Assembly (NCBI GenBank): GCA_002483345.1
Contig: DLHS01000010.1
Span: 1 to 36,840 of the forward strand
DNA from: Bacteroidetes bacterium UBA7662
Lineage (GTDB): Bacteria; Bacteroidota; Bacteroidia; UBA7662
DNA length: 36,840 nt
Reading direction: 5' to 3'
How positions within the stretch are numbered: position 1 is the first letter of the stretch; every line of letters begins with the position of its first letter. The notes under the pieces are model-generated. The model searched no databases. It saw nothing but the letters and a program-made list of their open reading frames with translations, and had not been told where the DNA came from. This document shows, in pieces, positions 26,985 to 35,070 of the stretch. The position numbers and the translations under genes were made by a program.

Positions 26985-27333
26985 GGCAGGTTTGATGGCT
27001 GTGCGTCAAAGATATGTTTTTCGCGTGCTTGGCGGAAGGGGTTCAAGGGCTAAGGCTGATGGGATTTATCTCTTCCCCAAAAAGGTTGATCGACAAGCCG
27101 GGAGATTCAAAACCCCGTGCACCAGCAAAGTCGCCGCACCGCAGGTGCAAGACCAGAAACAAAAGCATCCACCCCCAGGCGCCGGCAGCACAAATCAGTC
27201 TCAACTCTCAAAATCTCAATGTCTGCAAAGCCACAACCAGCACCGCAGGTGCAAGACCGGAAACAAAAGCACTAACTCCCAGGCGCCAGCAGCACAAATC
27301 AGTCTCGCCTCTCGTCTCTCGAAATCTCAATGT
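26985..27333. other. Intergenic region upstream of murB and behind the receiver gene
   Basis: These 349 bases hold no supported gene. The murB promoter region is at the left, followed by sequence without recognisable signal to about 27121. Two 104-bp units of the post-stop repeat fill the rest. Confidence 0.6.
27007..27014 (-). promoter_or_regulatory. Candidate -7 box of murB
   Basis: TATCTTTG on the minus strand matches TAnnTTTG, 22 nt upstream of the ATG. No well-spaced -33 box is seen. Confidence 0.4.
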
Positions 27334-27335
27334 CT
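27122..27335 (-). repeat. Post-stop repeat element, two 104-bp tandem units (locus 3)
   Basis: On the minus strand, immediately behind the TAG of the receiver gene, the order is AGACATTGAGATTTCGAGAG, GCGAGACTGATTTGTGCTGC, GGCGCC, GTGCTTTTGTTTC and the palindrome GCACCTGCGGTGC, and then the unit repeats. The two palindromes are 104 bases apart (plus-strand starts 27136 and 27240). Confidence 0.85.
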
Positions 27336-27717
27336 ACAAAGCATTCACAATCCGCGCCACCTGCTCAAACGCCGACTCATCTTTGATTACATATTGTTCC
27401 GCTCCCTTTTGAAGGGTTTGCATGGCAATTGCATACCGTTCCTGGTTCGATAACATAATCACGTGAATACCCTTGTCGATTTTGCGGATGGACTGGAGGA
27501 CCTCCATACCATTCGCGGCATCTTTTACCCGGGTGTTGAGGTGGTAATCGAGCACCACCACATCCGGATGTTCCCCGATCTGCGCCAGGCAGGCTTCACC
27601 CGTCTCAAAGCAACTGATCTGGTGCGCCGCGTTGCGCCTGAGGTAATCGCTGAGCGCCTCAGTGAGCATGGGGTCGTCGTCGACGATGAAGATTTTTTTG
27701 GGCCGCGCGTAATCCAT
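27334..27717 (-). CDS. Single-domain response regulator (CheY-like receiver)
   Basis: This 127-residue protein is only a receiver domain. The acidic pocket is Asp13-Asp14-Asp15 (FIVDDDP), the phosphoacceptor is Asp57 (VVLDYH), the switch residue is Ser90 (IMLSNQ) and the conserved lysine is Lys112 (YVIKDE). There is no output domain, so it should act by protein contact or as a phosphorelay intermediate. It is 38 nt downstream of the hybrid kinase gene and almost certainly cotranscribed with it. That kinase has a C-terminal Hpt domain that could pass phosphate to this receiver (inference). The ATG at 27717 gives the standard short lead-in to the first strand. Confidence 0.93.
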   Translation of the reverse strand: MDYARPKKIFIVDDDPMLTEALSDYLRRNAAHQISCFETGEACLAQIGEHPDVVVLDYHLNTRVKDAANGMEVLQSIRKIDKGIHVIMLSNQERYAIAMQTLQKGAEQYVIKDESAFEQVARIVNAL

Positions 27718-27755
27718 GAGTAGTGGGTTTGTGGAAGGTGAATATACTGTTTTGT

Positions 27756-29510
27756 TTACTTTTTCAGTGCCGACAGCTCCTTTTCACCTTGCTGCATGTC
27801 GGCCAGCAGGGCTTTGATTTTGGCGATGGTATGCCCGCTCGCAGGGCCTTGGTGCAGCTGGGTTTCGAGCCGGGCGGCTTCGGTTTTGCAGGCGTCCATG
27901 CCCATCATCATGAGCTGTGTGCGGACGCCGTGCAGCTGGGAGGCTACCTCTTCCCACGCTTCATTTTCGAGGGCACGGCCAATCCTTTGCCGGAAATCAC
28001 CGGCTGAGTTCAGAAAGAGGCCGATGTATTTATCCATCTTTTCCCGGTCGCCCTCACAAAAACGTTCAAGATAGGCCAGATTGACCTGTGCAGGCCTGTT
28101 CGGTCGCACATTCACCCTTTCTTCCACCGGCTGCGGAGTCGTTTCGGCCTTTACCGACAGTTTCAGCGCCTTGGCGATGCCATAAAACAGCTGAGTGGTG
28201 CGGAAAGGCTTGGGGATGTAGCCATTCATGCCGGCTTTGGTGCATTTGTCGAGGTCGTCGCGGAGCACGCTGGCAGTGAGGGCAACGATGGGGATGTCGC
28301 GGGCCGGCGCGGGCATCCGGGTACGGATGTAGCGGGTGGCTTCGAGTCCGCTCATCTGCGGCATCTGCACATCCATCAGCACCACATCAAACGGCTGCTG
28401 CTCCAGCAGGGCGATGGCCTCGCGGGCGCTGCCTACGGCCACCACCGTCACGTCCGACTTGCCTTCGAGGGTGTCTTTGGCTACGATGAGGTTATATTCG
28501 TTGTCGTCAACCAGCAGGATGCGGAGGCCGTCGAGCACCGAGCCATCCACCCTGGTTTCGGCATGGAGGCGGGCTTCGAGCCTGGCCACCGAGCCGGCTT
28601 GCAGCGGCAGGGTGAAGCTGAAGGTAGTGCCAACCCCTTCCTCACTTGATACAAGCAACTGTCCGCCCATCAGCTCCACCAGGTGCTTACAGATGCTCAG
28701 GCCCAGGCCGGTACCTCCGAAATTGCGGGTATCGGAGGCGTTTACCTGGGTAAAACTCTCAAAAATGCGGTGAAACTTATCGGCAGGGATGCCAATGCCT
28801 GTATCCATGATGGAAAAACAAACGCCACCGGCCGCTTCAGGCGCGATGGTGATGGTAACGCTGCCTATTTCGGTGAATTTAAGCGCGTTGCCGGTGAGAT
28901 TGATCAGCACCTGACTCAACCGTACCGGATCACCCAGCCACACATCGGCAATCCCGGGCGAGATATTGCTGTTGAGTTCGAGCCCCTTTTCTTCGGCCTT
29001 GTGCTGCAGGGTGGCATGTAGCTGGTCGAGCACCTGGCGTACCGAAAAATCGATCTGCTCCAGCTCCATTTTGCCCGCGTCTATTTTCGACAAATCAAGT
29101 ATGTCGTTGATGATATGCAGCAGCATATCCGCCGAGTTTTTAATGCGCTCGAGGTAAAAGCGCTGCTTTTCGGTGACGTCGGTGTTCAGCACCAGTTGTG
29201 TCATGCCCATCACGGCATTCATCGGGGTGCGGATTTCGTGACTCATATTGGCGAGAAACTGCTCCTTAAACCGCTCCGACTGTATCAACTGCTCCTGTGC
29301 CGCCTGCAGGGATAGATAGGCCTTTTCTATCTCCCGGTTCTGCTCCAGTTCCTTTTCCCGGTTGCGTTTTACCTCCTGCCGGATCACCCGCCCCCGCATA
29401 AAACGGTTGAGGGCCAAAAGCAGCAGACCCGAAAGAACGGCATAAGCTATGATGGCGGGGAGCGTGGTCAATTTACAAGGGGATTGTTCCGGCAATTTAG
29501 GGAGATTCAC
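27756..29510 (-). CDS. Hybrid sensor histidine kinase with receiver and Hpt domains
   Basis: This 584-residue protein begins with a single membrane helix (about 15-37) and a coiled coil (about 38-80). The HisKA dimerisation domain has phosphoacceptor His91 in NMSHEIRTPMN. The ATPase domain shows the N box (LINLTGNALKFTE), DTGIGIP and GGTGLGLSI. A receiver follows (ILLVDDNEYN, phosphoacceptor Asp near 380 in VVLMDVQMP, Lys in YIPKPF), then a C-terminal Hpt domain with a candidate His near 527 (SQLHGVRTQLMMMG). The likely phosphate path is kinase His, receiver Asp, Hpt His and then the separate receiver encoded just downstream. The start is a GTG with an in-frame stop four codons upstream. The N terminus looks like only the last part of a larger sensor, because no ligand-binding domain precedes the helix. 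Confidence 0.93.
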   Translation of the reverse strand: MNLPKLPEQSPCKLTTLPAIIAYAVLSGLLLLALNRFMRGRVIRQEVKRNREKELEQNREIEKAYLSLQAAQEQLIQSERFKEQFLANMSHEIRTPMNAVMGMTQLVLNTDVTEKQRFYLERIKNSADMLLHIINDILDLSKIDAGKMELEQIDFSVRQVLDQLHATLQHKAEEKGLELNSNISPGIADVWLGDPVRLSQVLINLTGNALKFTEIGSVTITIAPEAAGGVCFSIMDTGIGIPADKFHRIFESFTQVNASDTRNFGGTGLGLSICKHLVELMGGQLLVSSEEGVGTTFSFTLPLQAGSVARLEARLHAETRVDGSVLDGLRILLVDDNEYNLIVAKDTLEGKSDVTVVAVGSAREAIALLEQQPFDVVLMDVQMPQMSGLEATRYIRTRMPAPARDIPIVALTASVLRDDLDKCTKAGMNGYIPKPFRTTQLFYGIAKALKLSVKAETTPQPVEERVNVRPNRPAQVNLAYLERFCEGDREKMDKYIGLFLNSAGDFRQRIGRALENEAWEEVASQLHGVRTQLMMMGMDACKTEAARLETQLHQGPASGHTIAKIKALLADMQQGEKELSALKK

Positions 29511-29662
29511 CGGGCAGGCTTAAGTCCTGTTGTTGCAGTTTTTTGTCTTGATTTTTAGTCGGGGCATAATTAATGGACTATTGTCCCAACCATGTGACCA
29601 TGCTTTTGCCTCGATTTGTACCCACTTTAAAGCGCGCAGCACGAATGAATACGGGCTTTCAT

Positions 29663-29687
29663 TGTACGGTTATTTACCGTACATTTG
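29663..29687 (+). promoter_or_regulatory. Promoter and operator of the tacAT operon
   Basis: A perfect inverted repeat, TGTACGGT (29663-29670) and ACCGTACA (29676-29683) around a 5-nt spacer, overlaps a TACATTTG -7 box (29680-29687). The antitoxin ATG is 20 nt further on. A ribbon-helix-helix antitoxin bound here would block the promoter, as expected for an autoregulated toxin-antitoxin operon. Confidence 0.7.
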
Positions 29688-29707
29688 TAAGCAAATCAGA
29701 CCCGGTT

Positions 29708-29995
29708 ATGGAGATACCGCTTAGCAAAGATGAACGCCTTGATTTAAGGTTGTCAGCTGAAGACAAAGAACTCTTCAGACTGGCCCAAAAACTAAGTGGA
29801 GATAAATCCATCAGTAGCTTTATTCTCAGGATAGTTAAAAAACAAGCGGAAGAAATAGTTATTGAAAAGGAAAGAATTATTGCTTCTGAAAGAGACCGGA
29901 AAGTATTTTTTGATGCTGTATTTGGAAACAGCATGCCGAATCAGCATTTAATAGCTGCAGCAAAAAGGTATAATTCCAGGACAAAACAGCCGTGA
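29708..29995 (+). CDS. TacA-type antitoxin (DUF1778, ribbon-helix-helix)
   Basis: The gene has 95 residues from the ATG at 29708. A longer frame back to 29573 crosses the promoter/operator and is rejected. The N-terminal ribbon-helix-helix is DERLDLRLSAEDKELFRLAQ. The C-terminal tail FFDAVFGNSMPNQHLIAAAK matches the conserved segment by which TacA antitoxins wrap and block the acetyltransferase toxin. It overlaps the toxin gene by 4 nt (GTGA), so translation is probably coupled. The antitoxin should neutralise the toxin and repress the operon through the inverted repeat at 29663-29683. Confidence 0.9.
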   Translation: MEIPLSKDERLDLRLSAEDKELFRLAQKLSGDKSISSFILRIVKKQAEEIVIEKERIIASERDRKVFFDAVFGNSMPNQHLIAAAKRYNSRTKQP

Positions 29996-30510
29996 TTATA
30001 ACGCTCCTGGAGAAATTCCATGACAGGAAGCGTTTCTTCTGTGAAGAAGCCTCTTTAACCGCATATCTGCAACAACAGGTCAGCCAGGATATACAAAGGG
30101 GATTGGCAACTTGTTTTGTAGCGGTAAACGAGGTCCGGGAGGTAATTGGGTTCTATACCCTGACGAGCGAAAGTCTGGGTCGGGATATGATTCCGGCTAA
30201 ATACATCAGACAAATCCCGAAGCAGTATCATGCACCGGTCATCTTATTGGGCCGACTGGCCCGGGATCTTAGTGCAAAAGGGACCGGTCTTGGGGAACAT
30301 CTGCTAATGGATGCTTTATTCCGCAGTTACCGGCTGTCAAAGGAAAGCATAGGGGCTATCGCCGTAGTGGTTGACCCAATCGATAAAAAAGCAGTCGGAT
30401 TTTACCGGAAATACGGTTTTGAGCAACTACCCGATAGTGGAAGGATGTTTCTTCCTATGAAAACGATAGGCCATTTAATAGAAATGGCTGCCGATCATCA
30501 CGATGGCTAA
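29992..30510 (+). CDS. GNAT acetyltransferase toxin (TacT-like)
   Basis: This 172-residue protein starts at GTG in the overlap with the antitoxin gene. TacT-family toxins acetylate the amino group of charged tRNAs and stop translation. The acetyl-CoA loop is RDLSAKGTGLGEHLLMDALF (91-110). The region GAIAVVVDPIDKKAVGFYRK leads to YGF with Tyr141, which aligns with the catalytic Tyr140 of Salmonella TacT. FLPMKTI near the C terminus is also typical. The length and the DUF1778 partner make a ribosomal-protein or small-molecule acetyltransferase less likely. Which tRNA is modified cannot be inferred. Confidence 0.9.
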   Translation: MIITLLEKFHDRKRFFCEEASLTAYLQQQVSQDIQRGLATCFVAVNEVREVIGFYTLTSESLGRDMIPAKYIRQIPKQYHAPVILLGRLARDLSAKGTGLGEHLLMDALFRSYRLSKESIGAIAVVVDPIDKKAVGFYRKYGFEQLPDSGRMFLPMKTIGHLIEMAADHHDG

Positions 30511-30694
30511 AGTCGTTCATTTGCACAAACCAACCATTGCTTTTGGGAAAGGCCGCATGTAAAGTATGGTAAGGAGATTTTCCGGCCTATGCCATATAGA
30601 AAACATGGCTCTGAATTTTGTATGGTGTTTTTAAAAACAAATGCTAACTTAACGCATGCAAAGCATGCTGATTTTCATGTCTTTGTGTCTGAAA

Positions 30695-31408
30695 ATGAAC
30701 ACCGAGAAGCTGAAGTTAATGGTCCAAACGGTACAGGAGCTGTCGTTGGCCAGAAATATGGATACCATCACGGGTATCGTCCGGAAAACGGCCCGCGAAC
30801 TGACGGGGGCTGATGGCGCCACTTTTGTCCTGAAGGATAACAATATGTGTTATTATGTGGATGAGGACGCGATCGAACCCCTCTGGAAAGGGCAGCGTTT
30901 TCCCATGTCGGCCTGCATCAGCGGCTGGACCATGATGCACAAACAATGGGCAGTGATCGAAGACATTTACACCGACGACCGGGTACCCATCGAGGCCTAC
31001 CGGCCTACCTTTGTGAAGAGCCTCGCCATGGTGCCCATACGCACCATCGATCCGATCGGCGCTATCGGAAACTATTGGGCCGATAAACACACGCCCACCG
31101 AAGAAGAACTCGTGCTGCTGCAATCGCTGGCCGACATCACCTCCGTTTCCATCGAAAATGTGTATGCCTACAACGAACTGAAGGAACAAAACCAGAAGCT
31201 GTACGACATCGCCTTTCTGCAATCACACCAGGTGCGGGTGCCCATCGCGCAGATCCAGGGGTTGTACAATCTGTTCAACTTCGAAAACTTCCACGACCCC
31301 GAAAACGCCGACCTTTTCCACCGCCTCAAAACCACTGCCGACTCCTTCGATACCATCATCCGGGAAATCACCCAGATGACCAGCAGTTTAAGGGCGCAGC
31401 GGCCGTAA
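30695..31408 (+). CDS. GAF-domain protein with a histidine-kinase dimerisation segment but no ATPase domain
   Basis: The protein has 237 residues from the ATG at 30695; three earlier in-frame ATGs (from 30656) are possible. Residues about 5-155 form a GAF domain (TGADGATFVLKDNNMCYYVD, CISGWTMMHKQWAVIEDIYT, SLAMVPIR). A helix follows, with YDIAFLQSHQVRVPIAQIQG, the phosphoacceptor (H-box) pattern of Bacteroidota GAF/PAS kinases, and a second helix (DSFDTIIREITQMTSSL). The protein stops exactly where the ATP-binding domain should begin. It could act as a phosphate-accepting or dimerising partner of another kinase, such as the hybrid kinase 1.2 kb away (inference). A small hairpin overlaps the stop codon. 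Confidence 0.85.
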   Translation: MNTEKLKLMVQTVQELSLARNMDTITGIVRKTARELTGADGATFVLKDNNMCYYVDEDAIEPLWKGQRFPMSACISGWTMMHKQWAVIEDIYTDDRVPIEAYRPTFVKSLAMVPIRTIDPIGAIGNYWADKHTPTEEELVLLQSLADITSVSIENVYAYNELKEQNQKLYDIAFLQSHQVRVPIAQIQGLYNLFNFENFHDPENADLFHRLKTTADSFDTIIREITQMTSSLRAQRP

Positions 31409-31486
31409 ACGGCCTTTCCGGAAAAAGCAGGCACGTAGAGCCGCTGCCTTCATAAACCCGGATGACAACCTTTTTCTGTACAGCCT

Positions 31487-31535
31487 TTTGTCTTTCCCGG
31501 AAATTTTCGTTAAATTTGTTAACCTATTACGTTAA
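31487..31535 (+). promoter_or_regulatory. Promoter and operator of the higBA-like operon
   Basis: TTTG (31487-31490), 20 nt, and TAAATTTG (31511-31518) fit the Bacteroidota consensus. Three half-sites overlie or follow the -7 box: GTTAA (31509-31513), TTAAC (31519-31523, inverted) and GTTAA (31531-31535). The HTH antitoxin is the probable binder. Confidence 0.7.
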
Positions 31536-31543
31536 TAATATTG

Positions 31544-31886
31544 ATGATTCCAGTGGAGATACAATACAGGAGCAGAAAGCTGGAAAAGCAATTAACCGAT
31601 CCGAAAGAGCTGCTGAAATCTTTCGGGCAACTGGCCCGTAAGGTAAATCAACGGCTCAAAGATTTAGCAGCTGCGGACCATCTGGGCATCCTGAGAAAAA
31701 TCCCGGCAGCCAGGTGCCACGAGCTTGGCGGCGACCGGAAAGGTGAACTGGCAGTAGATGTTTCCGGAAACTACCGGATGATTTTTTGAACCCAACCACC
31801 AGCCAACACCCGAAAAGGAAGATGGTGGTTTAGACTGGGAAGCCGTTACAAAAATTCAGATTAACGAAATAGCAGACTACCATTAA
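31544..31886 (+). pseudogene. HigB/RelE-type toxin gene with a frameshift in a T6 run
   Basis: The frame from the ATG at 31544 reads MIPVEIQYRSRKLEKQL.. to IPAARCHELGGDRKGELAVD and NYRMIF, then a TGA at 31787-31789 (81 residues). HigB toxins continue ..YRxIFEP..KEDGGLDW..I..I.DYH. That sequence (EPNHQPTPEKEDGGLDWEAV.., ending EIADYH) is present immediately afterwards in another frame, ending in TAA at 31886. Removing one T from the run of six at about 31782-31787 restores a full-length toxin of about 113 residues. HigB toxins cleave mRNA at the ribosome. The gene may be inactivated, expressed by slippage on the T run, or contain a sequencing error. It is followed after 25 nt by its antitoxin. 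Confidence 0.85.
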
Positions 31887-31911
31887 AACAAAACGAACAA
31901 AACCGAACGAT

Positions 31912-33003
31912 ATGGCCACTTCCCTTGAAGCCGCAAAACTTTTACTCTCCCCGCCTGGTGACACCATACAGGAACACCTTGATTTTATGGGCATGAGTCA
32001 GGCGGAGCTTGCTGAAAGAATGGGCAGGCCCAAAGAAAAGATCAATGATGTCATCAAAGGCAGAGAGCCGGTAACCACTTCCACCGCCTTTCAGCTCGAG
32101 AATGTATTGGGCATCCCTGCCAGCTTCTGGCTGAATCGCGAAAACACCTACCGCAAAGAGCTGTACGAGCTACAGCAAAAGGAAGCGCTGGAACAGGAAA
32201 AGGACTGGCTGGCCGCCTTTCCCGTCCATGAAATGAAAAAAGATGGCTGGTTGCCCGACACGAAAGAGAAACATATACTGGTCGACAGCCTGCTGAAGTT
32301 TTTCTGTGTGGCATCACCCGAAGAATGGGAAAGAATATATGTAGCCAAAGAAGTTTCGGTCGCATTCCGCATTTCGCTGGCTCATACCCAAAGCCCTCAT
32401 GCCATGTCGGCCTGGTTACGGATGGGAGAAATTCAGGCCAGAACCCTGGAGGTGGCTGATTTCGATAAAAAGAAATTCAGGGAAACCCTGGCCGAAATCA
32501 AAGAACTGGCCTTTCTGATGCCCCAAAACTTCCGCCAGCAACTGCAGCAGCTTTGCGCAGACTGTGGCGTGGCCCTTGTATTTACCCGAAACCTGCCGAA
32601 AGCACCCATCAGCGGTGCTACGCGCTGGTTTCATAACCGACCTGTCATCCAGCTATCGGGCAGGTTCAAAACCGATGACCATTTTTGGTTTACCTTTTTT
32701 CATGAGGCAGCGCATCTCCTGTTGCATGGCAAAAAGGATATTTTTCTGGAAAATGTAGCCGGAACCGAAACAGACCAGGAGAAAGAAGCCGAGGCCAATG
32801 CCTTTGCCGACAAAATACTGCTGCCCGAAAACCAACTCCGGGAAATTCTGCAGGCCGTCCCGCTTACCGAAGAAAAGATCTTTGAGTTTGCCCGGAAATT
32901 CCGGACCCCCGCCGGGGTCATTACAGGCCGGTTGCAACACTTACACCACATACCCTTCTCCTTTGGCCAAGGTTGCCGGCGGAAAATGGATTTGTTTGAC
33001 TAA
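31912..33003 (+). CDS. HigA-type HTH antitoxin fused to an ImmA/IrrE metallopeptidase
   Basis: This 363-residue protein has an N-terminal XRE-type HTH of the HigA family (about 18-75: DFMGMSQAELAERMGRPKEK, INDVIKGREPVT, VLGIPASFWLNRE). A helical middle follows, then an ImmA/IrrE zinc peptidase domain with the HExxH motif at His264-Glu265-His268 (FFHEAAHLLLH) and a downstream acidic segment (EKEAEANAFADKILLP) that supplies the third ligand. In this family the HTH binds the operon operator and the partner toxin, while ImmA-type peptidases cut regulatory proteins. Whether this protein cuts itself, the toxin or something else is unknown. Its position behind the toxin gene fits HigB-HigA order. 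Confidence 0.9.
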   Translation: MATSLEAAKLLLSPPGDTIQEHLDFMGMSQAELAERMGRPKEKINDVIKGREPVTTSTAFQLENVLGIPASFWLNRENTYRKELYELQQKEALEQEKDWLAAFPVHEMKKDGWLPDTKEKHILVDSLLKFFCVASPEEWERIYVAKEVSVAFRISLAHTQSPHAMSAWLRMGEIQARTLEVADFDKKKFRETLAEIKELAFLMPQNFRQQLQQLCADCGVALVFTRNLPKAPISGATRWFHNRPVIQLSGRFKTDDHFWFTFFHEAAHLLLHGKKDIFLENVAGTETDQEKEAEANAFADKILLPENQLREILQAVPLTEEKIFEFARKFRTPAGVITGRLQHLHHIPFSFGQGCRRKMDLFD

Positions 33004-33324
33004 GGCCTGCTGCTGTTTGCTTTCAGACTGTGCCCGCTAAGAAAAGCAAAAGGGATTAATCTATAACTGTCTTGTCGTGGGCCCTGCACCGGCCCCCTCT
33101 CCCGCTTGCACTCGAATCTGGCAATATTACCGGCCTTTGCCGAAACCAACTGAGGAAGGGTCGATTGGGGGTTTTAACTGTTAGGTATTGCACTGCTGAA
33201 AACAAACGGTAACTTGAATTGGCCAGGCATGTTTATTTACATCCGTATGCTGCATACAGACAGTGAAAAAGCGGCGGGTATAAACAAGTCCACAGCAACC
33301 AGACACCCTGAAACTTAAAAAAAG
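33004..33324. other. Intergenic region between the HigA-like gene and the hydrolase operon
   Basis: These 321 bases hold no supported gene, no strong hairpin with a T-tract and no clear TAnnTTTG box, although the hydrolase operon should have its promoter here. Confidence 0.5.
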
Positions 33325-35070
33325 ATGAAAATTACCAGCATTCTACTGCTCGTCTTATTGCTTTTAAGTTCTGACAAACTTTTATCACAGGACAGGATTA
33401 TCCAATCAATGGACTCCCTTTTCAATTTATTTACAGCGAAAAACTGTTTTAACGGAGATGTATTGGTTGCTGTAAACAGTAAAACTTTCTACCAAAAAAG
33501 TTTCGGTTACAGAGACCATGAGCTGAAAGATCTCATGCAGCACAATCTGATATTTAACCTCGGCTCTGTTTCAAAACCGTTTACATCGGTAGCTATTCTG
33601 CAATTGCATCAGCGGGGGCTTTTGGATATCAATGACCATGTGCTGAAATATTTGCCTGAATTCCCTTACGATAATATTTCTATCAAACATTTACTGTCGC
33701 ATACTTCAGGTTTAAAACAAAATTTCGGACAGATTGAAACGCTGGAGGCAGACGCCATCATCAGCAATGACAGTATCATACCAATACTATCCGTGCACAA
33801 ACCACCCCTCTTTTCAAAACCGGGTACGGAATGGATATATTCCAATATTGGCTATGAATTGCTGGCACTCGTGGTAGAGCGGGTTTCGAAAATGAAATTT
33901 TCTGATTACATGGAAAAATACATTTTTGAACCCGCTGAAATGCAGCGCACATTCATACCTTCCAGTCAAAAAATCACAACATTCCTGCCGGAAGGAGTGC
34001 GTGAAAAAGATTTACTCGTTCCGCATGAATATAAAACTATTGCAGATTGCGAGGTTTCTCCTGTCGACACCCTCAATTTTGTGCAACAACGCAACGCCTT
34101 TCTGGTGGGTTCAGAAAATGTTTACTCCTGTGTTGAAGATCTTTCAAAATTTGACCTGGCGCTCAGGAAAAATACAATCCTGTCGAAAGAGTTGCAACAG
34201 CTTGCTTATACCCCTTTTATTTTAGAGCAGGGCGATACGGCCAAAGACCTGTATGCTCCCATACCCTCTTACTTCGGGTTGGGCTGGTTTATAGCGATAG
34301 ATACTACCCGACCCCGCATTATCTGGCATAAAGGCAGAAGCAGGGGGTCCAGATCCGTGTTTCTCCGTGTTCCGGAAAAAAAGCAAGTGGTAACCATCAC
34401 AGATAACTTTGACTATGCCGCTGTTGATTTAAAAGGAATTTCTTTATTGAGGACACTTAACGGGGAATCCTACAGAAACCCTGTATTAATATCCCTGGTG
34501 CAAAAACTGGGCTGTGAGACAACTTCCGGCGACGTTAAAACGGCCCTGGATAATTTTGAGTATCGCAAAAACACGGAACGGCAGCACTACTATATTTCGG
34601 AGGAAGAAATGATAGGGTTAAGTCAGTTGCTGATAAGCACCCATAAAATAAATGAAGCAAAAGCAATCTTATCCTATTCAAAAAGTTTGTTTCAAAACTC
34701 CTCTCCTGTTTATTCGGAATATGCCAGAATAATGTTGTTAGAAAATCTAAACGATAGTGCAGCTGTTTATTATCGAGAAGCCGAGGCATTAAGTGGTGAA
34801 GGAGAGCATTTTTTAAATGGCGTAGGTTATTATTTTTTCAGCTCCGATAATTATACGTTTGCAGAATTCGTGTTAAAATTAAATACGGAGCTATACCCGA
34901 ACTCCGGAAATGTTTTTGACAGCTATGCCCTTGTGCTCGACAAAAATGGCAAACTACCTGAAGCGATCCGCGCTCAGGAAAAAGCGGTAAAAATTGCTGC
35001 CGAAAGTAATGACACACTGCTTGAAACATTTAAAAGTAATCTGCAAATCTTACAGCAAAAAGAAAAATGA
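33325..35070 (+). CDS. Secreted serine hydrolase of the beta-lactamase (class C/PBP-like) family with C-terminal TPR-like helices
   Basis: This 581-residue protein has a signal peptide (MKITSILLLVLLLLSSDKLL). The catalytic domain (about 25-380) has the SxxK motif Ser81-Val-Ser-Lys84 (LGSVSKPF), the second motif Tyr172-Ser-Asn174 (IYSNIGYELLALV) and the third motif His335-Lys-Gly337 (WHKGRSRGSRS). These are the residues of class C beta-lactamases, D-Ala-D-Ala peptidases and related esterases, so the substrate cannot be assigned. Residues about 430-581 form helical repeats (for example EAIRAQEKAVKIA), a common C-terminal addition in Bacteroidota members. The stop overlaps the next ATG by 4 nt (ATGA), so the two hydrolases form an operon. 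Confidence 0.9.
   Translation: MKITSILLLVLLLLSSDKLLSQDRIIQSMDSLFNLFTAKNCFNGDVLVAVNSKTFYQKSFGYRDHELKDLMQHNLIFNLGSVSKPFTSVAILQLHQRGLLDINDHVLKYLPEFPYDNISIKHLLSHTSGLKQNFGQIETLEADAIISNDSIIPILSVHKPPLFSKPGTEWIYSNIGYELLALVVERVSKMKFSDYMEKYIFEPAEMQRTFIPSSQKITTFLPEGVREKDLLVPHEYKTIADCEVSPVDTLNFVQQRNAFLVGSENVYSCVEDLSKFDLALRKNTILSKELQQLAYTPFILEQGDTAKDLYAPIPSYFGLGWFIAIDTTRPRIIWHKGRSRGSRSVFLRVPEKKQVVTITDNFDYAAVDLKGISLLRTLNGESYRNPVLISLVQKLGCETTSGDVKTALDNFEYRKNTERQHYYISEEEMIGLSQLLISTHKINEAKAILSYSKSLFQNSSPVYSEYARIMLLENLNDSAAVYYREAEALSGEGEHFLNGVGYYFFSSDNYTFAEFVLKLNTELYPNSGNVFDSYALVLDKNGKLPEAIRAQEKAVKIAAESNDTLLETFKSNLQILQQKEK

Noticed and set aside
26316..27053. 245-codon plus-strand frame opposite murB
   Set aside because: It is antisense to an intact murB and has low-complexity, motif-free translation.
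27122..27335. CRISPR array
   Set aside because: The 104-bp units are alike over their whole length with no unique spacers, and no cas genes are nearby.
29573..29707. 45-codon N-terminal extension of the TacA-like antitoxin
   Set aside because: It would span the promoter -7 box and operator, and antitoxins of this family begin at the ribbon-helix-helix.
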